Below, piece after piece: positions 42,092-50,792 of a DNA stretch of 64,000 bases. Numbering within the stretch: position 1 is the first letter of the stretch; each line of letters opens with the position of its first letter. Source of the stretch: Peptococcaceae bacterium CEB3. Lineage in GTDB: Bacteria > Bacillota > Desulfitobacteriia > Desulfitobacteriales > Desulfitobacteriaceae. Location: the NCBI GenBank assembly GCA_001029295.1, contig LDXJ01000049.1, positions 1 to 64,000 of the forward strand. Reading direction: 5' to 3'. The notes below the pieces were generated by a model. It was not told the origin of the DNA. It searched no databases and saw only the letters and a list, made by a program, of their open reading frames with translations. The translations under genes were made by a program, and so were the position numbers.

Positions 42092-44737
42092 CTATTTCCC
42101 TGCCTCCCCGACCGCTCTTCCGGACGAGCCCTCCTCTAGCCTGAGCCGGCGTCGAATCTCCTCTTCGATCGGGTCCAAGTGTTCATAAAACATGACGAAC
42201 ACCTCTCCCGGTAAACAACTGTCCAAGCCGTAAGAGAAAGCCTCCCGCTCGTTCAGGACCGTGGTCAGGCGATTCGCCGGCATTCCGGCCCGGATCGCCT
42301 CAGCCCGGATGATGGCGGCAATCTCCCCGGGCTGTCTCCCCCTGAGATCTTCGTCTTCCTTGATGATCAGGCGCTGGAATCCCTGGGCCGCCACTCGCGC
42401 CAGTTCCTTGATTTCGGCGTCCGTCCGGTCACCGGGAACCGTGACACAGCCTACGAAAGAAGACCCTGCCTTGCACTTTTTTAAAGTTTGAATTATTTCC
42501 CGGACGCCGGCGGCATTATGCCCATAATCGACCCAGACATTCACCCCGCCAATCTCGTAAAAATTGAGCCTGCCCCGGCTGTTTTGTCCATCGGGAAGGA
42601 AATTCCCCAGAGATTGCCGGATGGATTCCGCGCTCAAACCCAGGGCCCAAGCGGCAGCCACCGCCGCCAAAGCATTTTCCGCGTTGTGTCGGGCCCGTCC
42701 GCCCAGAGTTATAGGCAGTTGCCTGACGCCGCAGATCCTGTAGCTCTGCGAACCCTGGCAGTACAAGATTACCCCGCGCCGGACAAAAACCGCGCCTCCG
42801 CCCCGGCCCAGATGTTTGCGTACGTGAATATTGTCTTTGTGCTGACTGAAAAGGATCACTTTGCCGTTTGTCCGGCCCGCCATCTTCAGGACATAAGGAT
42901 CATCTGCATTCAGCACGACATAACTGTGAGGTTTGACCACCTCCGCAACCAGGCTTTTGACCCGAGTCAAATCATCTAAGTCTTCAATGCCATACTGCCC
43001 CAAATGATCGGCCGAAATATTCGTAATCACAGCCACGTCGGCATAATCATAGGCCAAGCCCGCCCGCAGTATTCCTCCCCGCGCCGTCTCCAAGACCGCA
43101 ACCTGAACCTCCGGGTGGCTTAAGACCGTCCGAGCGCTTTCCGGCCCGGTCGTATCCCCTTCAACCAAGAGCTTGCCTTGAACATAAATGCCGTCCGTCG
43201 TGGCCATACCGACACTGAGTTTCTGATCGAGAAGCATTTTACCGATCATTCGGGTCGTGGTCGTTTTGCCGTTTGTTCCGGTAACCGCGACGATCGGAAT
43301 CCTGCCGTTCCCCGTGGGCAGAACAAGGTTAACGATCGCTTTGCCCACATCTTTGGCCTGCCCCACCGAAGGATAATGATGCATCCGGATCCCGGGGGCG
43401 GCATTGATCTCAATGACTCGTCCGTTGGCCTTGCGATAGGATGCCGCAATGTCCGAACTCACGATATCCACCCCGGCAATATCCAGGCCCACGACCTTGG
43501 CGGCATAAACCGCCAAATCCACATTGTCCGGATGGACCGAGTCCGTGACGTCCAGAGCGATTCCGCCGGTGCTCAAATTAGCCCCGTCCCTCAAGTAGAC
43601 AATTTCCCCGGCCGCCGGTACGGTATCCATGGTCAGCTTTTTCTGGGCCAAAGTTAGAATGACCACCGGATCGATCCGGATTTTCGTCAGAGCTTTTTCG
43701 TGATCTTCTCCCCGCAAAGGATTGGCATTTGTCTGTTCGACGAGTTCGGCAATCGTTGCCCTGCCGTTACCGACGACGTGGGCCGGGATGCGCTCCGAAG
43801 CGGCCGCCAACTGTCCGCCGACCACCAGCAACCGGTAGTGATGCCCCTCGATAAACTCCTCCACAATGACATCCGAGCCGTAAATCTGGGCCACCCGGAA
43901 AGCCGTCCGAACTTCCCCTTCGCTCGTCAGCTTCAGGCTGACCCCCTTGCCTTGATTCCCGTTATAAGGCTTCACGACAACCGGCCCGCCGATGACTTGA
44001 AGGGCCGCGGCCGCCTCACTCTCTTCCTTGGCCACCAGCCCGAAAGGCACCGGAATGCCTGCCGCTTTCAATAATCGTTTCGTCAAACCTTTATCCCCGG
44101 CTATATCAACCCCGATGCAACCGGTGCGATCCGTCATGGCCGCCTGAAGGCGCCGTTGATTCCGGCCATAACCCAACTGGAGCAGGCTGTATTCGTTCAG
44201 ACGCCGAAACGGAATCCCTCTCTCTTGACAGGCCTTGATGATCATCTTGGTCGACAGGCCGAGATCGTTTTCCGCAATGACTTTGCGCAGTTTATTGACG
44301 ATTTCCCTCGTGTTAAACTCCTTTCCCGACAGTAAGGAATCCACCAAAACCACCGCCTGCCTGAAAGCTTCTATGCCCCCCTCTTTGGACTGATAATTGA
44401 AGATTATCTCATAAACGCCCGGCCTCTCCGGCAGGGACATCGTCTTGCCGTATGAAATGTCCTGCCCGGCCCGAGTCAACAGCTCGATGGTCACGTGTTC
44501 CGTGACATGTCCTATCAGTGTACCTTCCGCCAGCCTTTCAAGAAACCCCCCCGGTTTGCCGCGGGAACAGTGATGTTCCGACAAACCCGGCAAATAGGCA
44601 ACCAAGCGGTCATTGAAATCCCCCAGTCGGTCACTTGTCTTGTCCGCCCATTCCCGGAGATCCAGAATCGCACGAATGACGGGCCGGTGACTGTAAACAT
44701 TGGCCCCTTCGATGGCCTGGATTTGCTTGATCTCCAT
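42092..44737 (-). CDS. cphA: Cyanophycin synthetase
   Basis: Non-ribosomally builds multi-L-arginyl-poly-L-aspartate, a nitrogen/carbon store. 881 residues, full length. N-terminal domain (1-~160), ATP-grasp (about 210-470: VVVKPYNGNQGKGVSL, VIVEEFIEGHHYRLLVVGG, DIVSSDIAASYR, VIEINAAPGIRMHHYPS) and Mur-ligase-like C-terminal domain (VAVTGTNGKTTTTRMIG near 490, NISADHLGQYGIEDL, RHNAENALAAVAAAWALG, VWVDYGHNAAGVREI). Followed upstream in the operon by cphB (82-bp gap). Inserted between ispE and the yabG region relative to B. subtilis. Confidence 0.96.
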   Translation of the reverse strand: MEIKQIQAIEGANVYSHRPVIRAILDLREWADKTSDRLGDFNDRLVAYLPGLSEHHCSRGKPGGFLERLAEGTLIGHVTEHVTIELLTRAGQDISYGKTMSLPERPGVYEIIFNYQSKEGGIEAFRQAVVLVDSLLSGKEFNTREIVNKLRKVIAENDLGLSTKMIIKACQERGIPFRRLNEYSLLQLGYGRNQRRLQAAMTDRTGCIGVDIAGDKGLTKRLLKAAGIPVPFGLVAKEESEAAAALQVIGGPVVVKPYNGNQGKGVSLKLTSEGEVRTAFRVAQIYGSDVIVEEFIEGHHYRLLVVGGQLAAASERIPAHVVGNGRATIAELVEQTNANPLRGEDHEKALTKIRIDPVVILTLAQKKLTMDTVPAAGEIVYLRDGANLSTGGIALDVTDSVHPDNVDLAVYAAKVVGLDIAGVDIVSSDIAASYRKANGRVIEINAAPGIRMHHYPSVGQAKDVGKAIVNLVLPTGNGRIPIVAVTGTNGKTTTTRMIGKMLLDQKLSVGMATTDGIYVQGKLLVEGDTTGPESARTVLSHPEVQVAVLETARGGILRAGLAYDYADVAVITNISADHLGQYGIEDLDDLTRVKSLVAEVVKPHSYVVLNADDPYVLKMAGRTNGKVILFSQHKDNIHVRKHLGRGGGAVFVRRGVILYCQGSQSYRICGVRQLPITLGGRARHNAENALAAVAAAWALGLSAESIRQSLGNFLPDGQNSRGRLNFYEIGGVNVWVDYGHNAAGVREIIQTLKKCKAGSSFVGCVTVPGDRTDAEIKELARVAAQGFQRLIIKEDEDLRGRQPGEIAAIIRAEAIRAGMPANRLTTVLNEREAFSYGLDSCLPGEVFVMFYEHLDPIEEEIRRRLRLEEGSSGRAVGEAGK

Positions 44738-44818
44738 TCGCTTGCTAGTCCTCCTTTAGTCACGGGAAATCCACCTTTATAGTTTTAACGTTTTTTTAAA
44801 TATGTATTCTCCGCCTCT

Positions 44819-45619
44819 TTAGCCCGCGGGAAGGAAGACCCGCCGGCGCAAATCAAACTCGTATCCCTCCGGCAAGACATGCATGCGGACCGGTGATAAA
44901 ACGAGCGGCTGCCCGGGCTTGGATTCGGACACATTGCTCGCCACTGATTCCGAGGCGTCGATCACGGTCACGGTTTGACTGCCCACCACCGTGAACCTCC
45001 CGTCCGGATGCACGAGGATAGCCGTGTCCTCATCGATGCCGATTCCCAGCACATACGGGTTATGGGCCACGGCTTCGAGAAGCCTGCCGATCCTCCCTCT
45101 CTGAGCAAAATGTTGATCCACCACAATAGAGCGCAAGAGCCCCAGACCGGGAGCCATGGTCAAAGTGTTTTTCCGCGGTGTCCCCGCTTCCCCCCCGACA
45201 ATCATCGTGTCAGACATCACGGAAGCCCCCGCGCTCGTGCCGGCTATAATCACCCCGTTCTCATACAGGTTGTGCAGAGAGCGTCCTAAGAGAGTCCCTC
45301 CTAACAATCCCGTAATGCGCAATTGATCTCCCCCTGTGAAAAAAACTCCGCTGACCGAGGTTAGAAGATGAGGGACGTCCTCCGAATTCGCCTGACCGCG
45401 GTCAGCGACATCCAAAACCCTAACATCTTGAACCCCCAGGCCCCGCAGCACCTCTGTATACTCGGCCCCGACCCGCCGCGGATACTCTGTGGCCGCCGTG
45501 AGCACCACCACCGCTTTCTTCTCGGCTTCTTCGACAAAACGCTTGAGAATTTTCTTTTCCCCGCTCTTGTCTTCCGCTCCGCCGATGATCAGAAGCTTGC
45601 CCTGCACATGCTCGCTCAT
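44819..45619 (-). CDS. cphB: Cyanophycinase
   Basis: Serine peptidase (family S51) degrading cyanophycin to beta-Asp-Arg. About 266 residues: GKLLIIGGAEDKSGEKKIL, VVVLTAATEYPRRVGAEY, FFTGGDQLRITGLLGGT, the nucleophile serine in IIAGTSAGASVMSDTMI, and HFAQRGRIGRLLEAVAHN with GIGIDEDTAI. No signal peptide, so intracellular. The ATG at 45619 is chosen (CGGGGGG 7 nt upstream). Lies before cphA, giving coupled synthesis and breakdown. Confidence 0.95.
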   Translation of the reverse strand: MSEHVQGKLLIIGGAEDKSGEKKILKRFVEEAEKKAVVVLTAATEYPRRVGAEYTEVLRGLGVQDVRVLDVADRGQANSEDVPHLLTSVSGVFFTGGDQLRITGLLGGTLLGRSLHNLYENGVIIAGTSAGASVMSDTMIVGGEAGTPRKNTLTMAPGLGLLRSIVVDQHFAQRGRIGRLLEAVAHNPYVLGIGIDEDTAILVHPDGRFTVVGSQTVTVIDASESVASNVSESKPGQPLVLSPVRMHVLPEGYEFDLRRRVFLPAG

Positions 45620-45687
45620 CAACATTCCCCCCGATTCTTTATTGTGAGCGTAAGAGGCCACAAATTATACAAAGAACCGGGCCGAGA

Positions 45688-45760
45688 GGAAAGCATATGA
45701 TAGATCGGAATCTGGGATCCCGTAAACTGAGAAAGGAAGAGAGCATATGATCGAGCGCTA
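45688..45760. repeat. Duplicated initiation region ahead of the L,D-transpeptidase
   Basis: GAGGAAAGCATATGATAGATCG (in two parts, near 45689-45711) recurs as GAAGAGAGCATATGATCGAGCG near 45737-45759. The first copy opens a 17-codon frame (MIDRNLGSRKLRKEESI) whose TGA overlaps the ATG of the real gene, so translation may be coupled. Confidence 0.6.
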
Positions 45761-46085
45761 CATCATCATCCGCAAAGGCCCGCGCACCCTGGAACTCCAT
45801 GAAGGAACCCAGGTCCTGGGCCACTACCCTGTCGCCATCGGCAAACCCTCAACACCCACACCCGAAGGCATCTTTGCCGTGGCCGTCAAACGAGTCCACC
45901 CCGGCGGTGTGTTCGGATCCCGTTGGCTGGGACTTTCCGCTCCCGGCTATGGCATCCATGGCACAAACAACCCGGCCAGCATCGGGCAGACCGTCTCCAT
46001 GGGCTGCATACGAATGCATAACCGGGATGTCGAGAGAGTGTTCGACTTAGTCCAAGTCGGAACGAGAGTCGTTATTTACCGCTGA
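45747..46085 (+). CDS. Minimal L,D-transpeptidase (YkuD domain)
   Basis: 112 residues consisting of little more than a YkuD catalytic domain: an N-terminal strand (YIIIRKGPRTLELHEG), YPVAIGKPSTPTPEGIF, and the active site HGTNNPASIGQTVSMGCIRM with His and Cys. Such enzymes make 3-3 cross-links in peptidoglycan, often in spores or stationary cells. No signal peptide or LysM is seen, so export is unexplained; secretion through the mother-cell-forespore interface or an unrecognised route is possible. AAGGAAGAGAG precedes the ATG. Divergent from cphB, convergent with yabG. Confidence 0.9.
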   Translation: MIERYIIIRKGPRTLELHEGTQVLGHYPVAIGKPSTPTPEGIFAVAVKRVHPGGVFGSRWLGLSAPGYGIHGTNNPASIGQTVSMGCIRMHNRDVERVFDLVQVGTRVVIYR

Positions 46086-46091
46086 ACGCGA

Positions 46092-46121
46092 GGAAGACAT
46101 GGGATACTCCCCATGTCTTCC
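46092..46121. terminator. 12-bp perfect hairpin between convergent genes
   Basis: GGAAGACATGGG / CCCATGTCTTCC with a 6-nt loop, 7 bp after the L,D-transpeptidase stop. No T-tract on either strand; probably serves the plus-strand gene. Confidence 0.6.
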
Positions 46122-46226
46122 GATATCTCCTGCCTCCTTTGTACTCCGTCCCGGGCCTTCCGGTCAACTCTCGCCTTCCGTCTCCAGACTTTTCAGGGGT
46201 GCCTGCCTCCCGTCCCCCGTTCCGCC

Positions 46227-46294
46227 TTCTGACCTCTGGCTTCTGACCTCCGACCTCTGGTTTGGCCTCTGGCTTCTGACTTCTGACCTCCGAT
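46227..46294. repeat. Heptamer repeat array (GTCAGAA/GCCAGAG type)
   Basis: Seven-base units (minus strand GTCAGAA, GCCAGAG, GTCGGAG, GACAGAG-like variants) repeat about nine times from 46227 to 46294, with one 5-nt interruption, ending at the yabG stop codon. Similar GTCAGA heptamer tracts occur between genes in various anaerobes; no function is known. Confidence 0.85.
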
Positions 46295-47128
46295 TCAGTA
46301 CGGGCTGCGCGGGTACCCCCGGCGCAGCTGCCCGCGTGTCTCAATGCCCCCGACGCCGTCCATTCCGGTAATCGTATGGGTGAGCACCTCTTTCACGGAA
46401 ATCATCTGATCGATCGGGGTAAAGGCGATCCTCTCCACGATGAAAACAGGGTCAAAAGCGTGAATTAACATGCGTTTGGGTGAAGAGGCAAAGTTCGCGC
46501 CGGCTGCCAGAATCGCCTCATAATTCGACTGGCAGGCTCCGGCAAAAATCACGAGGGCATCCTTGTTGGGTTGAAAACGCCGCGCTGCCCGCACAGACTC
46601 CACGAAATAGCGAGAACTCCGGTAGCTGTCCAGACTGCGAAAATCCTTTTTGCTGCTCAAAAACCCGTCATGCCCCGTTAAGACCAAAATCTCCGCCGGA
46701 TTTTCTCTCAAGACCTCTGAAATCACGCCGGGCTGTTCCGTTTCCGACCGGCAGATCCCGGTTGCCGTCAGGCCCAGTTGCCTGTACGTTTTCAGGCATT
46801 GGTCCAGGTATTCCTGGTCCCCGTCCAAATGCAAAACCCTAGCCGGGATCTCAAAAAATTCGTCCCGGGGTTCCGCCGGACCCTTGCGCTGCTCCAAAAC
46901 AACGTGAAGTTTCCGATAGAGGGTTCTGGCATCTTCACGACGATAATAGGCCACTTCCGCCGGATTCTTCCCGACCAAATCATTTAAGGGTGCATCGGCC
47001 AGCAGGCGCAGGTTCAATCCTTTGAGCAAGGCAGTCTCCCCTTCTTGTCCCGGATAGATCCGGATCAGGCGAAAATAGAGATCCTGTTTGTGAGAACGCC
47101 TGGCCACTATGTCCCCCGGCTTAAACAC
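46295..47128 (-). CDS. yabG: Sporulation-specific protease YabG
   Basis: Cysteine-type protease (family U57) processing spore coat and cortex proteins. About 277 residues from the GTG at 47128 (GGGGGG upstream; N-terminus FKPGDIVARRSHKQDLYFR as in the family). ARVLHLDGDQEYLDQCLKTY, ILVLTGHDGFLSSKKDFRSLDSYRSS, IFAGACQSNYEAILAAGANFASSP and GVGGIETRGQLRRGYP are conserved. Upstream CATAGGATA (complement of 47151-47159) fits the sigma-K -10 pattern CATANNNTA but no convincing -35 was seen. Confidence 0.93.
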   Translation of the reverse strand: MFKPGDIVARRSHKQDLYFRLIRIYPGQEGETALLKGLNLRLLADAPLNDLVGKNPAEVAYYRREDARTLYRKLHVVLEQRKGPAEPRDEFFEIPARVLHLDGDQEYLDQCLKTYRQLGLTATGICRSETEQPGVISEVLRENPAEILVLTGHDGFLSSKKDFRSLDSYRSSRYFVESVRAARRFQPNKDALVIFAGACQSNYEAILAAGANFASSPKRMLIHAFDPVFIVERIAFTPIDQMISVKEVLTHTITGMDGVGGIETRGQLRRGYPRSPY

Positions 47129-47227
47129 AGGCCTTCCCCCCTTTCTCCTATATCCTATGGCGTCGGGGGGAAATGGGCATATATTAAACAAATTATAATT
47201 TAGTTCCAAGGTTAGGGGGATCTGAGA

Positions 47228-48061
47228 TTGTTCGACGCCGTGATTCCCGCCAAAGATGAGGAAAAGAGCATTTTGGCAAGCATGACGACCGTCCTGCGCC
47301 TGCCGTTAGCCCATATTATCCTGGTCGTCAACGGCAGCACGGACAGGACACTGGAGTTGGCAAACTCCATACCCGATTCCCGCCTCCGCATTCTTCACTT
47401 CCGCGAAGCTCTGGGCCTCGATGTTCCCCGGGCCGTAGGAGCGGTGTACGCCCGCCGTCTCAACAGCAAGGGAGTGTTATTCGTCGACGGCGACATGTCG
47501 GGAGATATCTTTGCCAACCTTGATGAGCTTTTGACAGCCCTTGCTAAAGGAGTAGATGTCGCTTTGACCAACTGTTACCCCTACATTACCCACCGCGCCC
47601 AACTGGTCAATCTCGTCCTCAAGATCCGCGGCCGCCTCAACCGCGAACTGGACTTCTATCAGACCCTCGGCCTCGCCACACCCACGCATGGACCCCACGC
47701 CCTATCAGCCAGGGCCCTTGCCGCTCTCTCCCCGGATACGCTGGCCGTCCCCCCGTTAATCCTGGTCGAAGCTAAAAGGGCCGGCCTCCAAACCCGGGTG
47801 GCGACCTCCATCCCCCATGAAGCCCTGCACTCTCCCCGCAAACATCGGCGTCATGGCCGCCTCCTGGCCGAAACCATTATGGGCGACTGCCTGATGGCCA
47901 TTGACACCTATCAAAACAGGGTCCCTTCCCGCCGCCTGGGCAGACATGAGCTTGCCGGCTACCACCCGGAACGCCGTTTTGACCTTCTCCGCACTTGGGC
48001 GGAGGCCTGCGCCAACGCCGACGACTCCTTCCGAGCGCATCTTTTTCCAAGATTTCCTTAA
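47228..48061 (+). CDS. Family 2 glycosyltransferase-like protein
   Basis: 277 residues, plus strand. GT-A fold: VIPAKDEEKSILASMTTVL, ILVVNGSTDRTLELANSI, VGAVYARRLNSKGVLFVDGDMSGD with a DxD motif for nucleotide-sugar binding. The C-terminal part is Arg/His-rich with no membrane helices. Acceptor and sugar unknown; could act in envelope or spore polysaccharide. TTG start with GGGGG eight or nine bases upstream. Divergent from yabG. Confidence 0.8.
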   Translation: MFDAVIPAKDEEKSILASMTTVLRLPLAHIILVVNGSTDRTLELANSIPDSRLRILHFREALGLDVPRAVGAVYARRLNSKGVLFVDGDMSGDIFANLDELLTALAKGVDVALTNCYPYITHRAQLVNLVLKIRGRLNRELDFYQTLGLATPTHGPHALSARALAALSPDTLAVPPLILVEAKRAGLQTRVATSIPHEALHSPRKHRRHGRLLAETIMGDCLMAIDTYQNRVPSRRLGRHELAGYHPERRFDLLRTWAEACANADDSFRAHLFPRFP

Positions 48062-48154
48062 GCCTCGCACTTCCGGAACCGCCGCTGCGGGGTTTATGCC
48101 CTCCCCGGCTCCCCCTGGGCACCACGGCCTCCCGGCCCGCCCGGGCTTGCCAAA

Positions 48155-48191
48155 AGGAGCGGCGGGGGTTTCAACTTTCCCCGCCGCTCCT
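48155..48191. terminator. Strong GC-rich hairpin between convergent glycosyltransferase and metF genes
   Basis: GGAGCGGCGGGG / CCCCGCCGCTCC (12 bp) with a ~10-nt loop; TTTT follows on the minus strand, so it could terminate either gene. No gene is seen in the rest of 48062-48396. Confidence 0.65.
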
Positions 48192-48396
48192 CCGAGACCG
48201 GTCCAAGTATACCTTCCGCCCACAATCCGGTCCGATCAACGATCCCTCGCTCTTTTGGCCTTCTGCTCCGAGCCAACTTTCCGCCCGCAACCCGGCCCCG
48301 GCAATCCGCCGCGAGAACTCCTTGGCGTTGCCCAGCCCTCAGGGTCCCGCGTCGTTGGCACCGCTCGACGGCTTGAGCAAGCCATCGCTGGCCCGC

Positions 48397-49950
48397 CTAA
48401 GCGCGCGTTTCTTTCTTCTCCACTTTCGGAATCCCCAAGAGTGCCGCGGAATGATCCAGCCCCGTATAGAAATTATACCAGGAAGAGGTCTGATACAGAT
48501 CCCAGTTAGCCGGCGGCAAATGATTCTTGTCGATTTGGGTCTCTTGTCCATATTTTTTCAAACGGGCATAGGCACGAACCCAGACGCACTTTTTCTCGTT
48601 GGGATAAACTTCACACCAACCGTTATAGCTTCCGCCGCAAGCACCGTTACGCTGATTCTTAGGGCATTGGGACATCGGACAGAGGTAGGCCATGTCGAGC
48701 AAGGCGCAGTCCCCGCAGTCTTTACAATCATTGGTGATGACCTTCGTGACATGCTCAATAAAATGATGGCGCGGATTGGACTTGCCGGCATAAATCTTAC
48801 GCATCACCGGAAAGAAGGCTTTGCCCGGAGTGAAGATCATGGCGTGCAGCAGGCGCATCATCGAATAAGCCGCCCCGGCCGGGGCATCCAAAGGCAGTCC
48901 TTGACGGTTAACCGGACGGTCCGTATTCAGTCCGGTCTTCTCGTCTTTCTCAAAGTAATAGAACCCATTGGGCATGGGATAATCAAACTCATGCACTAAG
49001 TCTTGCCAGTTCCGGCTCAACTCTTCCCCCTGCTCGATAACGTACTCCACCTGGGCATATTTTATGTTGTGCCCGCCGATATGCACTCCCGCGAAACCCA
49101 TCCCTTTCATGATGGCGTACATTTTGGCGGCCCGCAGGAGTCTGGCTCCCACTCCCTTATCCTCCGCCGCCTTCTCCCGCTCAAGCTCAGCCAACAATTT
49201 GTCCGTGACCACGCAGCCCGGCAGCTGGTTTTGATTCATGATTCTGGCCGCCCCAAAAGGAAGGATGTAAATATTGCCCACAAGGGGTATCTCAAGATTG
49301 TTAACTTTCAGGAACTGCAAAACCTCATGGAATTTGCGGGCGTCATAACCCAATTGTGTGACAATGAACTGGGCCCCGGAAGCTATTTTCTTTTTCAGTT
49401 TATAATACTGGACCATCAGCTCCGCTTCTGTCGCCTTAAACGGAGACACCGCCGCCCCGGCAAAAAAGTCACTGGCCTGATGATAACTCGGACCTTTGGG
49501 GCCCGGTATTTCCAAGCCTTTGTTCATATCGGTGATCAATTCCAAAGCGTGCGTAGGATCCAGGTCAAACACCGGCTTCGGCCGGCCTTGGAAACCCGAG
49601 ACGGTGTAATCTCCCGTCATAACCAACAAGTTGCGCACCCCGGCGCGATCCAAAGCATAGAGCTGGCTCTCCATTTGATTGCGGTTTTTATCCTTGCAAG
49701 TAAAATGGACCAAGGGCTCTATCCCCTGCTTGAGAATCTCCATACCCAGATAATCCGCGGAAATCGCCGGATTCCCCCCGGGATTGTCGGTGATCGTCAA
49801 GGCATCGACCTTGCCTCCTTTGGCCGCCTGCTCGGCCGCCGCCAAGGCGGATTCCTGGGCCTTCTCCCGCGCTCCCCTGCCCGGAACAAGTTCCCACGTA
49901 ACCGAAAGCCTGTTCTTGTCCAACAGCGATGCTTTAAAACGGTTTTCCAT
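48397..49950 (-). CDS. metF: Methylenetetrahydrofolate reductase fused to MetV-like C-terminal domain
   Basis: 517 residues. The N-terminal ~300 residues are a MetF TIM barrel (SVTWELVPGRG, DALTITDNPGG, VHFTCKDKNRNQMESQLYAL, LLVMTGDY, FIVTQLGYDARKF, PLVGNIYILPFGAARIMN). The C-terminus has the zinc/Fe-S type domain of acetogen MetV (DCKDCGDCALLDMAYLCPMS, then CPKNQRNGACGGSYNGWCEV and CVWVRA). MetV and MetF are separate proteins in Moorella-type acetogens; here they are one chain. Reduces methylene-THF to methyl-THF. Own consensus promoter. Links functionally with fhs. Confidence 0.92.
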   Translation of the reverse strand: MENRFKASLLDKNRLSVTWELVPGRGAREKAQESALAAAEQAAKGGKVDALTITDNPGGNPAISADYLGMEILKQGIEPLVHFTCKDKNRNQMESQLYALDRAGVRNLLVMTGDYTVSGFQGRPKPVFDLDPTHALELITDMNKGLEIPGPKGPSYHQASDFFAGAAVSPFKATEAELMVQYYKLKKKIASGAQFIVTQLGYDARKFHEVLQFLKVNNLEIPLVGNIYILPFGAARIMNQNQLPGCVVTDKLLAELEREKAAEDKGVGARLLRAAKMYAIMKGMGFAGVHIGGHNIKYAQVEYVIEQGEELSRNWQDLVHEFDYPMPNGFYYFEKDEKTGLNTDRPVNRQGLPLDAPAGAAYSMMRLLHAMIFTPGKAFFPVMRKIYAGKSNPRHHFIEHVTKVITNDCKDCGDCALLDMAYLCPMSQCPKNQRNGACGGSYNGWCEVYPNEKKCVWVRAYARLKKYGQETQIDKNHLPPANWDLYQTSSWYNFYTGLDHSAALLGIPKVEKKETRA

Positions 49951-50061
49951 ACCCTTCTCCCCCTAATCCTCTACTTGAATTAAAAACAAGTGAGACGCTC
50001 GAGCCTCCTCATTTTAAAACACTCCCCAAACTATTTGCATGAATTTTGACTTTCTTCTTAA

Positions 50062-50091
50062 ATTATACGTTTGTCTTCTTCGCCCTGTCAA
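50062..50091 (-). promoter_or_regulatory. metF promoter (sigma-A consensus)
   Basis: Minus strand TTGACA (complement of 50086-50091), 18-bp spacer, TATAAT (complement of 50062-50067). The -35 overlaps the terC stop codon. Confidence 0.75.
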
Positions 50092-50792
50092 TCCCGTGGG
50101 TCAACTTTAGTTGGATTCCCGGGGCGCGTACAGGCTGCCGCCTTCTTGCGCTTAGCCAGGGCCGTGCCCAGCGCAACGACCCCAAGAGCCAGAACTCCGG
50201 GCACCAAATATTCCCATGGGGTTCCCGCTTTCAAAAAGCTCAAATACGGCTCCTTCAAGATCATTTCGCCGGCGGTCCAACCCAGAAGGCCGGCCCCGAT
50301 AGCCACCAGCCAGGGCCAACGCTGCATCAGATCAGCAAGAAAAGTGCTGCCCCAAATCACCAGAGGAATACTCAAAAGCAGGCCGGTGACCAAGAGAAAG
50401 AGATTGCCGCCGGACGCTCCGGCCACGGCCAGCACGTTGTCAAGGCTCATCAGGAGATCGGCGGCAATAATGGTGCGAATAGCGGCCCCCAGGCTCTCCG
50501 GAGCTGCCTTTTCCCCACCCTCTTCATCTTCCGCCAGCAACTTGACAGCGATCCAGGTCAGCAAGAGCCCCCCGACCGCTTGAATGTAGGGCACGCTCAA
50601 CAATACGGCAGCTACTACGGTTAAGATGACGCGCAGGAAAACGGCGCCGAACGTTCCCCAAAAAATTGCCTTTTTGCGCTGTTCCGACTCCAACCTCAAC
50701 GTCGCTAAGGCAATGACGACGGCGTTATCGCCGCTTAAAACCAGATTGATGACTATAATACTAATCAGAGAACCCAACAGATTAAGCTTCAT
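50088..50792 (-). CDS. TerC family integral membrane protein
   Basis: 234 residues with about seven hydrophobic helices. Two internal motifs define the family: SGDNAVVIALATLR in the first helix and SLDNVLAVAGA in the middle, with membrane aspartates that bind Mn2+ in MeeF/MeeY-type metalation exporters. Likely exports manganese to metallate secreted proteins; this is inference. The ATG at 50792 has GAGGAAGG upstream and overlaps the ksgA end by 11 nt. An operon with ksgA and rnmV. Confidence 0.9.
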   Translation of the reverse strand: MKLNLLGSLISIIVINLVLSGDNAVVIALATLRLESEQRKKAIFWGTFGAVFLRVILTVVAAVLLSVPYIQAVGGLLLTWIAVKLLAEDEEGGEKAAPESLGAAIRTIIAADLLMSLDNVLAVAGASGGNLFLLVTGLLLSIPLVIWGSTFLADLMQRWPWLVAIGAGLLGWTAGEMILKEPYLSFLKAGTPWEYLVPGVLALGVVALGTALAKRKKAAACTRPGNPTKVDPRD

